NCBI RefSeq assembly: GCF_003597395.2 | Contig: NC_133771.1 | Location: forward strand, 141,989,253-142,053,252 | DNA from: Chelonoidis abingdonii | Taxonomy: Eukaryota; Chordata; Testudines; Testudinidae | Direction: 5' to 3' | Length of the DNA stretch: 64,000 nt | In this document: piece by piece, positions 1 through 11,477 of the stretch | Layout of the letters: every line of letters starts with the position of its first letter | Numbering within the stretch: position 1 is the stretch's first letter | Made by a program: the position numbers and the translations under genes | The notes under the pieces: model-generated | Told to the model about the DNA's origin: nothing | What the model saw: only the letters and a program-made list of their open reading frames with translations | Databases searched by the model: none

Positions 1-1077
1 GCCAGCTAGGCATGAATCACTAGTAAGTTGTCCACAAAACACTGCTGTTCCATGAACCATGTTTCAAGAATGGCTTTTATAATAATGTCTGTACACTACT
101 CCATTTTAAACTAGATGTTCTGGTGATGTTTCTAGAACTTGAAAAGTAAATCTGCATCTTGGAAATGTAAGATGGGAAACTGAGTATACCCAATTTAGGC
201 TTAATCAGTTTTCACCTTTATTTATAAAATTTCAGACAGAATTATTGTCACAGTGTCTGAACATATATTTATGCCAGATGATAAACATATAAGATGGATT
301 TGGTTGAGGTCCCCTGTTACTGTATTCTGGAGCACTGGGAAGTTCTCTTGTACATCAGGCTGGCCATCACTGCCTCTGATCCCTGGTCTGGTTCTTCAGG
401 CCAATTCCTTCACTTTCTGGCCTGGTATTCCTCCAGCTTGGGCCCTCCTTTGCTTATATTCTCATGCATGTCCACATCACCTATTCCTTAACTTTTCTCC
501 AATCAGTGTTAAGCATTTGTCTTATGTAACCCATACAATACACATACACAAATTTTAATTTAATTATCTTTAGTTGTGTCTATAATTTTCATTTCATTAT
601 ATTATATTGTTATGTTGGAAGATTTTAGGTAAAAGGGAAACTTAATTAGTATAATAAACACACAAACCTGTAATGACCAAAGTCCCCTTTTCTGGGAAAA
701 CCCAGGAGCAGGGTGACATGGAAATACATATCAACTTTGTCCTGTCAGAGTAGCATTATTTTAATCTAATCAGCCAATCTATGTAAGAGGCGAAGAACTG
801 GCAAAATCACAAGCATTGCCAAGCAAATTTAGGCTGAGGCCTTGGCCTAAATGTCACCTCATCTAAAGTCATTCGCTATCCATAATTATAATTTATTAAA
901 GTATACCTAAAAGCTCTTAACCTTACCATTTAGCAATTCTTCATCTTAAACTTAGTGTCTGTGTATATATATATATATCTCATCATAACCCTTCTATTTG
1001 GGGGCAGGGGACTGTTAAAGAACACTGTGACTCCAAAATGTCAATGTTTTTTTTGTATGCACTTTTGTGGTAATTGT
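1..1077. other. Unrecognised AT-rich sequence
   Basis: I see no gene or repeat family here. The two short overlapping reading frames around 253-558 have no recognisable motif and look like chance. A short TA dinucleotide run lies at about 963-978. Confidence 0.5.
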
Positions 1078-1190
1078 GTCGGTCCCAGGATATTAGAGAT
1101 ACAGGGTGAGTGAGGTAATATCTTTTATTGAACCAACTTCTACTGATGAGAGAGACATGCTTTCGAGCTTACACAGAGTGTTTCTGCTCA
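1078..1190 (+). repeat. Interspersed sauropsid repeat, possibly Penelope-like
   Basis: The segment starts GGTCCCAGGATATTAGAGA and contains TCTTTTATTGAACCAACTTC, then CTTTCGAGCTTACACAGAG. I recognise this as a dispersed repeat common in turtles and crocodilians. Read on the minus strand, the end contains GAAA preceded by AGCTC. In the family as I remember it, this part resembles a hammerhead helix II/GAAA arrangement, but the CUGANGA half is eroded in this copy. The superfamily is my inference. Confidence 0.5.
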
Positions 1191-1195
1191 CCAAC

Positions 1196-1725
1196 CGATT
1201 TCAGCACCTTTGCCTCAATCTGCAGTCTCAGCCATCCACAGCAGTTTAGATGTGCCTGAGGCTCTTGGGCCACATGTCCACTTGCATGTAGGTGGTCCAG
1301 TATGCAAGGTTGCACCTTCATTCCCTCCAAATATGGCTCAGGACAGCTTAGTGTCCAACTCTTCATACCTTGAGCGGATTGATCTGTCTTCCTCAACTGG
1401 TCTTGGACTCCTTGTAGTGGTGGACTAGTCTAGAGAAGGTTTGCCAGGGCATTCACTTTGCCTGACCCTTGCCAACGGCTCAGTTGTCAGTGGTGCCTCC
1501 CTGATAGTTTGGGTCACTGGAAGCTCAAGGTCTGAGGTCAGAGTAGGAGTCCTTGCAATGCATGTCGTGCTCTTCTGGACTGTATCAGGGGCTCAGTGGT
1601 TCAGATACTCTGAAAATATCACCACAGTGTATTATGTGAAGAAGCAAGAGGGAGCACGCTTCAGCATGGTCTACCAGGAGGCAGTCAGGTTGTGGCAGTT
1701 CTGCACCAAGGAGAGTATCGCTCTG
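1196..1725 (+). pseudogene. DIRS-like retrotransposon RT/RNase H remnant
   Basis: Translation gives broken pieces of a DIRS-type polymerase. The best block, at about 1621-1725, reads TTVYYVKKQEGARFSMVYQE followed by AVRLWQFCTKESIAL. It matches the RNase H segment of vertebrate DIRS elements (a TTxxYxxxQGGAR core followed by a conserved LW.FC..xSI stretch). Upstream, at about 1240-1400, lie fragments typical of the end of the RT, but they need frame changes and contain a stop near 1426. No tyrosine recombinase or split direct repeats are visible, so this is only an internal piece. A Gypsy-type relic is a less likely alternative. Confidence 0.6.
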
Positions 1726-1730
1726 ATAGC

Positions 1731-1920
1731 TATCAGAGGGGTAGCCGTGTTAGTCTGGATCTGTAAAAGCAGCAAAGAATCTTGTGGCACCTTGTAGACT
1801 AACAGACGTTTTGGAGCATGAGCTTTCGTGCATGCATCTGACGAAGTGGGTATTCACCCACGAAAGCTCATGCTCCAAAACGTCTGTTAGTCTATAAGGT
1901 GCCACAGGATTCTCTGTTGC
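1731..1920. mobile_element. Penelope-like element foldback (two inverted copies)
   Basis: A plus-strand copy (1731-1830, beginning TATCAGAGGGGTAGCCGTG) meets an inverted copy (1831-1920) of the same family. Together they form a near-perfect hairpin of about 65 bp arms: GGAGCATGAGC at 1813-1823 pairs with GCTCATGCTCC at 1866-1876. The inverted copy has a hammerhead-like core: CTGACGA (1838-1844), helix II GTGGGT/ACCCAC (1846-1851 and 1856-1861), GAAA (1862-1865) and a two-base-pair helix III (GC, loop TCAT, GC). Penelope-like elements are known to carry short hammerhead motifs and terminal repeats in direct or inverted order, which is why I favour that class. Confidence 0.6.
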
Positions 1921-1923
1921 TAA

Positions 1924-1980
1924 GTGGTTTGAGCATTGGCCTACTAAACCCAGGGTTTCGAGTTCAGTCGTTGAGGGGGC
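1924..1980 (+). repeat. Fragment of tRNA-derived turtle SINE (head)
   Basis: The segment contains the tRNA-like head of the same SINE found complete at 43343: GTGGTTTGAGCATTGGCCT, then a B-box-like stretch TTCGAGTTCAGTC, then TTGAGGGGGC. The first bases of the A box and the CR1-like tail are missing. It abuts the Penelope-like copy and is followed by a probable LTR. Confidence 0.7.
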
Positions 1981-1987
1981 TATTCTG

Positions 1988-2719
1988 TGTGACAGTTGTG
2001 TGTGTTTCTCCTTGATGCAAACCCACCCCCTTTGTTGATTTTANNNNNNNNNNNNNNNNNNNNNNNNNNNNNNNNNNNNNNNNNNNNNNNNNNNNNNNNN
2101 NNNNNNNNNNNNNNNNNNNNNNNNNNNNNNNNNNNNNNNNNNNNNNNNNNNNNNNNNNNNNNNNNNNNNNNNNNNNNNNNNNNNNNNNNNNNNNNNNNNN
2201 NNNNNNNNNNNNNNNNNNNNNNNNNNNNNNNNNNNNNNNNNNNNNNNNNNNNNNNNNNNNNNNNNNNNNNNNNNNNNNNNNNNNNNNNNNNNNNNNNNNN
2301 NNNNNNNNNNNNNNNNNNNNNNNNNNNNNNNNNNNNNNNNNNNNNNNNNNNNNNNNNNNNNNNNNNNNNNNNNNNNNNNNNNNNNNNNNNNNNNNNNNNN
2401 NNNNNNNNNNNNNNNNNNNNNNNNNNNNNNNNNNNNNNNNNNNNNNNNNNNNNNNNNNNNNNNNNNNNNNNNNNNNNNNNNNNNNNNNNNNNNNNNNNNN
2501 NNNNNNNNNNNNNNNNNNNNNNNNNNNNNNNNNNNNNNNNNNNNNNNNNNNNNNNNNNNNNNNAGAGGGCGGGCCCAGGTCCCTCCCTCTCCACTCCCCT
2601 CCTCCAAGGACACTAGGGGAGTGATTAAGAACTGGTTCAGAGGCAAGCAATATCGCCCTGAACCTACCCCAGAGAAGAGAAAGCGCGAGACCCAGAGAAC
2701 AATACCGACAATTTGCCAC
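1988..2719 (+). mobile_element. Probable LTR interrupted by the assembly gap
   Basis: Sequence left of the gap (from TGTGACAGTTGTGTG) and right of it (2564-2719, ending ATTTGCCACA) resembles the two ends of a turtle LTR. The right part begins AGAGGGCGGGCCCAGGTCCC, similar to the motif AGAGGGCGGGCCCGGATTCC in the LTR at 13889. No clear target duplication is visible, and the two sides may belong to different elements. Confidence 0.4.
2044..2563. other. Assembly gap (520 N)
   Basis: Every base is N. All reading frames drawn across it are artefacts. Confidence 0.99.
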
Positions 2720-3900
2720 ACGTGATAAGTAAACACCACAAACAAATATGACCGCATTCTAATCACTGCTGAATATTGCTATTGACACTGGGCCAAGTTC
2801 TCATCTCATTTAAAGGGATGGACCGATATGAATTCAGTGAATCACTGAGTTTCTCAGAACCTTTTGAAGGCAGTGGGGTTGTGCCAGGTTAACTGAGAAT
2901 ATGGCAGCCCACGCACTCTTGCTATCCACCAGTCCTAGTGGCCAAAGAATGCTTGTCAGTAAAAGGGAAATTTAGTTGGATATTAAACTATATTCTATTT
3001 TGGGAGAAGCAGAAAATTTCATTTCATTTAACTATTTTTTAAAATGTGAAATAGTTTCTTTCTAAAGAGACAAAAACACCAATAACTACTTAAACTAAGC
3101 CTGGGAGAGAGTTTGTGAATGGGGTGAGAGAAGAGGCAGTTGGGAATGAAGTATTTGAGATCAGGTAATTCTTCTGGAATAGAAAGGACTGAGCTTTTAG
3201 TATGTCTGAATACTGAAAGAGATTGGGGGACCTAGAGAGGAAGTAAGGGTATTTGGTAGCTATCTGCTTTGCCTATAGAAACAAAGAGACTAATAGAAAT
3301 CTTCTGGATCTACAATTTTATGGCTTAATTCCCTTGGATTTTGGACTATAGTATTCTCATTATTTTAAGTAGTTTGTCATTACTGTTGCCAGCTGCATGG
3401 AATTCTTGGCAACCCTCTTCTTTGCATTCCTAGCTAGTCAAGTGGAATATGATGTAGATAAGTGCACTTTATCAAGCATATTATTAAGTGCCATGTTTTA
3501 CATTTTAAGGTGATACCATTAATCTTATTTTAGCACTTCTGGACTCTAAAAGTACAATGTTTTCCAATTACTGCTCATATCCCATTTCTCCAATAAGTTA
3601 ATGTAGCATTCTTCTCCTGAATCACAACAAACTAAATGGTTCAGCCTTCACATTTTGAGAATGCTTATTTAAATGACTTTCCGAAATGTTGCTTTGTGAC
3701 TGTGAATGTACTGGTTAGAAAACATTGGCTAAGCACAAGCTTCACTAAGTTTGGGGGGAAAATCCAGAGAGCATCATTATTATGTTGCTATTCTGACCTG
3801 TTTGGAAAATAAATTAATTAAACACTCTCTAGGTTCCTCAGTGGGACTTAACTATCTGTGTAAAGTTAAGCACATGCTTAAGTGATTTACTGAACAGGCA
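2720..3900. other. Unrecognised AT-rich sequence
   Basis: No coding signal and no repeat family were recognised. Confidence 0.5.
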
Positions 3901-4023
3901 GTATCCGACGAAGTGGGTATTCACCCACGAAAGCTCATGCTCCAATATGTCTGTTAGTCTATAAGGTGCCACAGGACTCTCTGCTGCTTTTACAGATCCA
4001 GACTAACACGACTATCCCTCTGA
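3901..4023 (-). mobile_element. Penelope-like fragment with hammerhead-like core
   Basis: This is the same family as 1731-1920, in the orientation of the inverted copy, ending in ACACGACTATCCCTCTGA. Its core reads CCGACGA (3905-3911, C at the second position where the first copy has T), helix II GTGGGT/ACCCAC (3913-3918, 3923-3928) and GAAA (3929-3932). The T-to-C change falls in the conserved CUGANGA box and should weaken any ribozyme. The family sequence continues after the inserted MITE at about 4293. Confidence 0.65.
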
Positions 4024-4292
4024 GGCCTTGGCTACACTGGCACTTTACAGCGCTGCAACTTTCTCACTCAGGAGTGTGAAAAAAACACCCCCCTGAGCGC
4101 TGCAAGATACGGTGCTGCAAAGTGCCAGTGTAAACAGTGCCACAGCGCTGGGAGTGCGGCTCCCAGCGCTGCAAGCTAATCCCCATGAGGAGATGTAGTA
4201 CATGCAGCACTGGGAGAGCTCTCTCCCAGCGCTGGCGCTGCGACCACACTCACACTTCAAAGCGCTTTGAAGTTTCGAGAGTAGCCAAGCCC
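4024..4292. mobile_element. PIF/Harbinger-like MITE with AGCGCT-rich arms
   Basis: This 269 bp element has ends GGCCTTGGCTAC and GTAGCCAAGCCC, which are inverted repeats. It is flanked by TGA on both sides (4021-4023, 4293-4295), a 3 bp target duplication. It interrupts the Penelope-like repeat, whose sequence resumes on the right. The hexamer AGCGCT recurs about six times inside. The ends and internal motif match those of the 5.4 kb element at 37082, so the two are related. No coding capacity. Confidence 0.75.
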
Positions 4293-4299
4293 TGATACT

Positions 4300-6950
4300 C
4301 TGTTACTGAACAGGGAAAGCCTTACATATAGCTGAATTGAAGTCTCTACTATTTCTGCTACAAATGCTTTCTTCCTCTTGTCTATCTATGCCCATCCTAA
4401 TCACGCAACACATTTAGTCTGTTTTCTGAAATTCTTCAGGATTGATGAAAACCTTTTGCAAGGACAAATTTGAATAACAGCTGGAGGCAGATTGTTTAGG
4501 GAACTGAGATTCAAATTGGCCAAGACATTAGATAATGAATGGATGTAATCTATGAGATACTTTCGGCCTTTCTTATTAAAATCCCCCACATAGGCACTGA
4601 TTTGATAAACATCTTTGTGGAGATATATCACACATTATATTAAAAATGCTGTTAATGAAAAATGAATATTACAATGTCTTTCTGGCAGAGTGAAACAATC
4701 TGCTCGTCTTAATAATTAAAGTTAATCAAAATATCATTTTCCCCCAGAACAGAAAATTAAGAATATGACAGTACGGCCACATTTTACCCCTCTCCCTCAA
4801 CATACAACATATCTATCTTTTTCTCCCCAAATTTAATTTATAATGATGGAAAGGATTCTGGTTCTTTGGTAAAAAAGAATCTGTATTTGCTGAACAGCTA
4901 CAAGTTTAAAAGATTGCTTTTCTCTGATAATGCTCATCTTATGATTTATTTTCTCAATAGAAGATCAGAAGAAGAAGAATTATAATGCCTACATTTGTGT
5001 TCAGAGATATTGGGGTGGGAATTTTGGGGGAAATGGAATTTAATGCGTGACTGGCAGCACTAAAAACTTACATCTCCCTATACCAAAATAACAGATAAAT
5101 CACAGGCAGCAGCAGTGCAAGCTGTATTACTTGAACCTAAAGAGGTCATCGCACTGCAGGCATGACAGGATACCTCAGTTCCCATGTCGATTCATTCATT
5201 TGCCCTCTCTGTCCAGGCAGCAAACTTTGATGGTGTTTTTTGCAATGTGTAAATATGTCCAGTAGAAGGAACTGGCCTGAGACCAGGAGAAGATTTGCCC
5301 TGGGTAGCTGATCTGTCACTTGAACTTGTGCCTGCTCACTAAATGCCTGATGTCTTATCTGTGTAATCCATATCCTTGTCTCTTTAGACTTTGTTTTAAC
5401 ACAGGCAGGCTCTGAATCTTTTCCTCCCATATCTGTATTTGGAACAGGTTGGTGGCTGTCCCCCATTTGAAGGGCAGATACTTCAAAGGGAAGCAGCCAC
5501 TGTACCCATGGGCAGATTTAACAGGCAGTGTGACTGGAAAAGGCTGTAACTGCTAATTTATGTCCAGAATATTAGATTTTTCTCAATTAGTCCTATATTA
5601 GACTTTGTGTTGCTATTGTTGCCCCTTTGCCCTGAGTAGTTCGCCAAGATTCAGGGCCTTGCAGGGTTGTTTCCATTAGGATGAAATCTTGGTGAGATGA
5701 GTTAGGTATATTCTACTGAACTTGGTCCTTCTGTTGGGAGAAGCACCTACCTGATAGGTTACAAAGATAATGAATGTTTTTTAATGTTAGTTAAAATAGT
5801 AATACAATTATATTGCAGTTCATAACTATAGGAAATGTTATACATTTAGGTATTAGCAATGAAAAACTTCAGCTTATTTTCTGTTGTGGAAATGTATATA
5901 AATATTAATATTTTCTTATCCCCTCCCCTTCACATGGAGAGTTTAGAGCAGGTAAAATGGCCTTGGTGCGATTTCTTTCTTTGCAAAACCTTTTCATAAC
6001 TAATTATTTTTAAAAAAATCAATATTATAATTTCTAGGCAAAAGGCATCCCAAGTGTCACTCCATTGCAGCCAGTAGTTACCCAGGGGTAAATTTGGCCT
6101 ATTCACTTTATTTTAGTTATACCTTTTTTTCTCCTCATTTCCAAGACACTGTAGTTTATCTGTTTGTGAAAATTGTCTCCCATTATTTGTTTTCTGAACT
6201 TTTGATTTCAAGCTATACGGCTACATTTATCCTGATAGGCAGGAATATTACATTTTACTCCTTCCTTGCCACATAAACATAGAGCCTCTACCCACCTATA
6301 AAATAGCAGCCACCATGTGTCTGACTGAATGATCACCACAGGTCTTCATGTTTCACTGAGATTTTGTGACCTGCTGTAGAAACTGTTAAAGAAAAACTTT
6401 GACACCTCTGAACAGATGGCCTTTTGGCACTCCAGAAGTTGCTTTAATTAAACTTTATTAGTATAGAGCTGGTTTTCTTTCCATATTATTCACTAGTGCT
6501 TCTTATTTTCTTCAGGGTAAACTGGAAGAACGGGCCTTTTAGTATCATAACAATTTTGTTGGATGATGGATGCACTTGTAGCACTTCGGAACAGAAGTGA
6601 CAGAGAGTGCCTCCAGACATAGCGATTTGTTTAAAAATTACTTTTGACATAAAAACCAGTAATGTACCATTGCTCCTGACCTATCCAAGTCCATAATCAT
6701 CTATTTTATTTCGTGCATCTCTATATATCACAAAGACACTATTATTACTCCAAGAGGAAATAGCATCTTGTTTTATAGTGTGGAAGCGAGAAATGTATTT
6801 CCACTATGTTTAGCATTTTTACAGCTCAAAAAGCCTTTACAGGGTAAAAAACCTCCGAAGTATCATTTTCATACAATCAAAAATGAGTGTGATAATGGAC
6901 AATGATTTTTTTTAAATTATAAAATAAATTTTTTAACTGCTCATTGGAGA
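4300..6950. other. Unrecognised AT-rich sequence
   Basis: No gene or repeat family was recognised. A 106-codon minus-strand frame at 5146-5466 and a 76-codon frame at 4401-4631 show no motif, no codon pattern I can defend and no splice context, so I treat them as chance. Confidence 0.5.
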
Positions 6951-6955
6951 ACGAT

Positions 6956-7348
6956 TGTCAGGACTCAGGCCTGCCGCACAGCCAGTCTCTGGGCAATGGA
7001 ATAAGCACAGCTGGTTTGTAGCAGGCTGCCTGATTGGTGGGAAGAGTCAGCAGCCCAGCTCTTAAGCCTAGCAGCAGGAGTAGTTCGGTGGCTGCTCAAA
7101 GCATATGACCACAGCTGAAATAGTTCCTGCCCTGGACCCAACCCTGCTCTAGCCTTGCCCCCGCCTTGCCTCACTCCAGGTAACCCACCTGTGACCCTCA
7201 GCTCCAACTTCTGACATCTGACTTTGGCTCTGCCCCTTGACTCTGGCATCTGGCCTCTAGCTCTGTTTCTGACCACTGACCGTGATTCCTGGCTACTGAT
7301 TCCTGCTCCAGTCACGAGGCATGACCACCCACATCCCAGTCTCTGACA
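6956..7348 (+). mobile_element. Solo LTR (TGTCAGG...CTGACA)
   Basis: A GC-richer block with sharp edges begins TGTCAGGACTCAGGCCTGCC and ends CAGTCTCTGACA, giving the TG...CA ends of an LTR. The flanks are ACGAT (6951-6955) and ACAAT (7349-7353), a 5 bp target duplication with one mismatch. No internal retroviral or Gypsy sequence adjoins, so it is a solo LTR. The 116-codon minus-strand frame inside it is incidental. Confidence 0.65.
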
Positions 7349-7353
7349 ACAAT

Positions 7354-8574
7354 TAGTTGTTTTAATTTATTCTTTTCTTATGCACAAAATCAGCCATCAA
7401 TTGATTTTGTTAACATGATGATGGCATCACTTTTTCTTCATAAACTATGGGTGGGGGGAGAATAAAAGTGTAAACACAAGAAGAAAAAAATGAATATTCA
7501 CCCTCCTCCATAAGGGCAAAACACTTTTATAACTTTAGAGACCTTGGTTTTTTTCTGGTTATTAAGGATGACACATGTCATATGAATTCACGGAAAAAAA
7601 CTTAATTTCAGGACTCTTGCAGTTCACAACCTGAAACTTTTTGTCTAATTTACATAGAAATTACAGAATGGGAAGAACTACAATTACAATGTGTTTTTTA
7701 GTGCAGATACCCCAGACAAAGTCAAACGGTAAGTGGTTACATAGTCCTGTAGAAACCTCAGTCAAAACTTTCTCTCTCTATTTCTTTGAGGGGGAGAGAA
7801 GCTGAATTTATTCAGAGGTGTAACTGCATTCCTTGCACTCTAAAAACTCCCTCTGATTTCAGGCTTCTCAAGTCATGGTCGTAAAGCTCTTTGTGATATT
7901 TGGATGAAAAACGATGTGCAGCTGTAAAATATGAGTGGTAGTTAAGAGTCTCACTAGGTGAAGAACAAGATCACTTTTTTTCAGTAAATTTACTGTCAGT
8001 CACATATTTTTAACTGGTTTACTAAGATAAAAGTAGCAAATTCTGAGTTAGAATGATAGCAATGTAGGCTTTATGGTGCGTGATAACTGAGGTTGTAGAT
8101 TAGACCAGCTATCTTAAATGGTTCATCAGGTTTTGATATGTGTGTTGTGTGCTATATGTGGAGAATATATAATCTCTGTCTCTAGGCATGTATGTAATTC
8201 TATATTTGGGGGAAAGAGGGCAACATTTTTATGGCAGGGTTTTTCTAAATGCTGGCTTTTTGAAACTACTCAGTGCTTTAGAATATTAGAAATAGCTCTG
8301 GAGCAGATTGATTGGTGGGCAGAATAAGACATGGTCAAAGGTGCATAATAAATGCAGTTTATCACATGGCTGAGCAGTTTATTTCATGGATACCCTAGCC
8401 AATTTTATGGTGTATATACAACAAATATATCATCTTACAAATATATCATTTTAACACAAGACATCAGTTTTTGGACTACATTGCCACAGGAGCCCATCAA
8501 ATCAAATACTTGAGCTTGATTTGAAAAAATGACAGAATAATTTCATTACCAGCAACGTTATCCAGAGAAACATA
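7354..8574. other. Unrecognised sequence
   Basis: No gene or repeat family was recognised. It is AT-rich with a few poly-T or poly-A runs. Confidence 0.5.
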
Positions 8575-8690
8575 AGGGAAATCAAATCTCATGCCTCAGG
8601 GCATAAGCTGAGGACTTAGATTGCCAGAGTGAGATTTTTTCCTAACGTCTGATTAGGTGAATTATGTGGGAGGGTAGTTAATAAACTTTT
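8575..8690 (+). mobile_element. Short CR1 3' UTR fragment
   Basis: The phrase CATGCCTCAGGGCATAAGC is typical of one turtle CR1 subfamily 3' UTR. The rest is diverged and no ATTCTATG tail is left. Short and uncertain. Confidence 0.4.
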
Positions 8691-9557
8691 GTTGTTTTAT
8701 CTAATCCAGTGTGTTCAAGTGGACTCCATTTGGGGTAACAAGTTGTGTGCATATTATTCCCTTAAAGAAATAATGGACTTGTTTATTTATACTGCCCAGG
8801 AGAGCACTGGGCAGTACAGGACATATTTTTTGGGGGAAAAATCTGGGACTGGAAGTGTGTGTAGGGCTGGTAGGACTACAACACACACACAAACAAAGCT
8901 GGGATTGACTTACATGTTGGAAGCTGTTTGTGAGCAGCCCAGGTTGGAAGCTACAACCGCAAGGCACTGTAAAGGGCACCTCAGGTAACAGGGTATGGGT
9001 GACACTCCTTACTCAGTCTGGTTTGTGCATTCACATGTCACAACAGGTTAGAAGTGTATGGGAGCTATTTATAAGGGTGAGGACTGTCACTAAAAATAGT
9101 GACTGTGGTGTGTAGGGGTCAACATGTGTGAGAAGATATCTTAATTGGGCATTTCTTGTTTTTTGAGGGGTTAGTATTGGTGGGTGTTTCCTTAAGCAAA
9201 CTTAACTGTTTTATACCTGCGTTTTACTTTTAGGAATTTACATATAGCATGTGTGTTTGTGTGGAATATGAAACTTAAATCTATTATGACTTGAGTTTGC
9301 AATCAACACTGTTAAATTAAGATTCCCCTTTCTGCTACAGAGGCATCTGCCATTCTGACATCACATGTAGCTTTCTACAGAGGAGATTTACATTGGGGGC
9401 TCTCAGTGTTGAAGACCTTACTTTTGTTATTTTTATTCTCTATATTAAATAAAGTTTGCAAGTACATGCCTGATGTTTGTATTTGAGAAAACCACAGCAA
9501 TATGAAAGTCTTACTTTTAGGGCTTCTGATCTATGGGGAAAAATTCTTTTTCCTTTT
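8691..9557. other. Unrecognised sequence
   Basis: No confident feature. A short CA run lies at 8879-8890 and an AATAAA at about 9447-9452. The block could hide an old LTR, but I cannot place its ends. Confidence 0.4.
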
Positions 9558-9565
9558 CTGTATAG

Positions 9566-9875
9566 CAGGGGGTGGCAACCTTTCAGAAGTGGTGTGCTGA
9601 GTCTTCATTTATTCACTCTAATTTAAGGTTTCGCGTGCCAGTAATACATTTTAATGTTTTTAGAAGGTCTCTTTCTCTAAGTCTATAATATATAACTGAA
9701 CTATTGTTGTATGTAAAGTAAATAAGGTTTCAGAATGTTTAAGAAGCTTCATTTAAAATTAAATTGAAATGCAGAGCCCCCTGGACTGGTGGCCAGGACA
9801 CGGGCAGTGTGAGTGTCACTGAAAATCAGCTCACTTGCCACCTTCGGCACCTGTGCCATAGGTTGCCTACCCCTG
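9566..9875. mobile_element. Non-autonomous hAT element with 8 bp TSD
   Basis: This 310 bp element begins CAGGGGGTGGCAACCTTTC and ends GGTTGCCTACCCCTG, terminal inverted repeats of the hAT type. The 8 bp CTGTATAG is duplicated exactly at 9558-9565 and 9876-9883, as expected for hAT transposition. The interior is AT-rich and non-coding. Both ends and the duplication are intact, so the copy is fairly young compared with its surroundings. Confidence 0.9.
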
Positions 9876-9883
9876 CTGTATAG

Positions 9884-11474
9884 CATTTCCTATCTAATGT
9901 TCTGCTTCATCTGTGCATGGGACTTAACAGCATCATTAAATGTTTAGTTGGTTGCTAAAATATTATATTAACTGCTATGATAGTAGCTCACTGTACAAAT
10001 TGCACAAGTATTGAAGGGTTGTATTTCTTAAATTTTGGGAATGTAATGGTGCTATACTTTTGTAGAAAGATATTTTTCTTCTTTTGCTGGAAGTGCTAGT
10101 CTCTTGCTTTGGGCAAAATTTTCAAAATCTCCTGAGACTCTTAGATGCTTCTGAAAACTTTCCTTTTTGTCTCTATAGCTGTACAGTTCTAGTTATTGAA
10201 TGAGACTCTAGCCATTTGTATGAATTACTACTGAGGAATTTGATCTGAAGCATTAAGCATAGATACAAGAAGCTTAATTCTTCATTGCCTTGCAGCTTGT
10301 GTTGTGTAGCTACTTACAGCAGTGCTATCAGTCTTGTATGGCAATGATTTATTTTCACTTTACATAGTTGTGACTTACAAGGTGAAAACAGTAGAAAATC
10401 AGACCTTTTTAATGGCAGATCTTAAGAAACCCACAAAACCTTTTAAGACTAATAGCTGTGAAGCCTTCACCTGACCCCCAACAACTGCCATCCAGGCTCT
10501 GTGAACTGTAATGAAAATAAAGGGGATAACCTAAGATAATATAAAAACAATGATGAGAAACTTAATAAAATGCATAGAAGACAAACTTTTCACACAAGTT
10601 CAAATGATCATCCAGGATCCTGGTGCTGTAGTGGGTTTACCATTCCGAGATGGCCAATAATGTTTAAATCTTTTTAGAAATGCTAAGGCTAAAGTTCTGA
10701 CCTCAATGATCATGTTGAAATGAAGACATCCTGCAAAATGAAAGCAAGGAGATGTGAAAGATAAAAAGTTACTGCAGTACAAAAAGCGAAATCGTACATC
10801 TATATTGTTATCTGTAGATTATATTATATCTAAGCAGTGAACATTTTGTTTCCTGATTTTGAATAAAATAAAACAGGGCCCAAGCCCAGATTGTATCCTC
10901 CTGGAGAGAGACCCAGCGGAGGAGTACAAGAAACTGCAAGGTTCATCTCTCAGAAATTTTCCTGCAAGTCCACCCCTCAGAGGATTGAGTTTCCTTATCC
11001 TATTGATCCCCAAGAAGAAAGGCTGCTCAGTTCTGCAAAGGCTCTATTTAGTTAAATTATTTTTGATACTTCTTAATACTCATACTTAGCCTTGGTAGCT
11101 TTACACTATTTCTAAACTAGCTATTACACGTTTAATTGACCGCCCATGCAAATAACCAAATGGACTCAGCAAAATAAAATAACTACAAAGTTACTGAAAT
11201 TTTCTTTGTCACTGGAAGAACTCTGTGTGGTAAATGAGTGGAATCAACATAACTTTACCAAGCTACCAACTACCTGGAACTGTTTCTTGGCATGAGCATT
11301 CTTGGATGTTATGGTGAAGGCAGGAAAACCTTGCTTAGCCTCCTGCATCATCTAGCTATAATATTTTGAAACCCCTCTTGATGATGCTGCTGATCAGACT
11401 CAGCACAAGAGTTCCCCCGTAGATGTTGTAGATATCTTTCATGTTGCTTTTTTCACCCACGTCATCACTGATAC
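9884..11474. other. Unrecognised sequence
   Basis: No gene was recognised. Around 10115-10165 a stretch with AAATTTTCAAAATC and TTAGATGCTTCTGAAAA resembles an old sauropsid dispersed repeat, too eroded to name. Confidence 0.4.
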
Positions 11475-11477
11475 TTA

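Noticed and set aside
1964..2766. Long frames of 200-250 codons across 1964-2766
   Set aside because: They consist mainly of N and have no sequence support.
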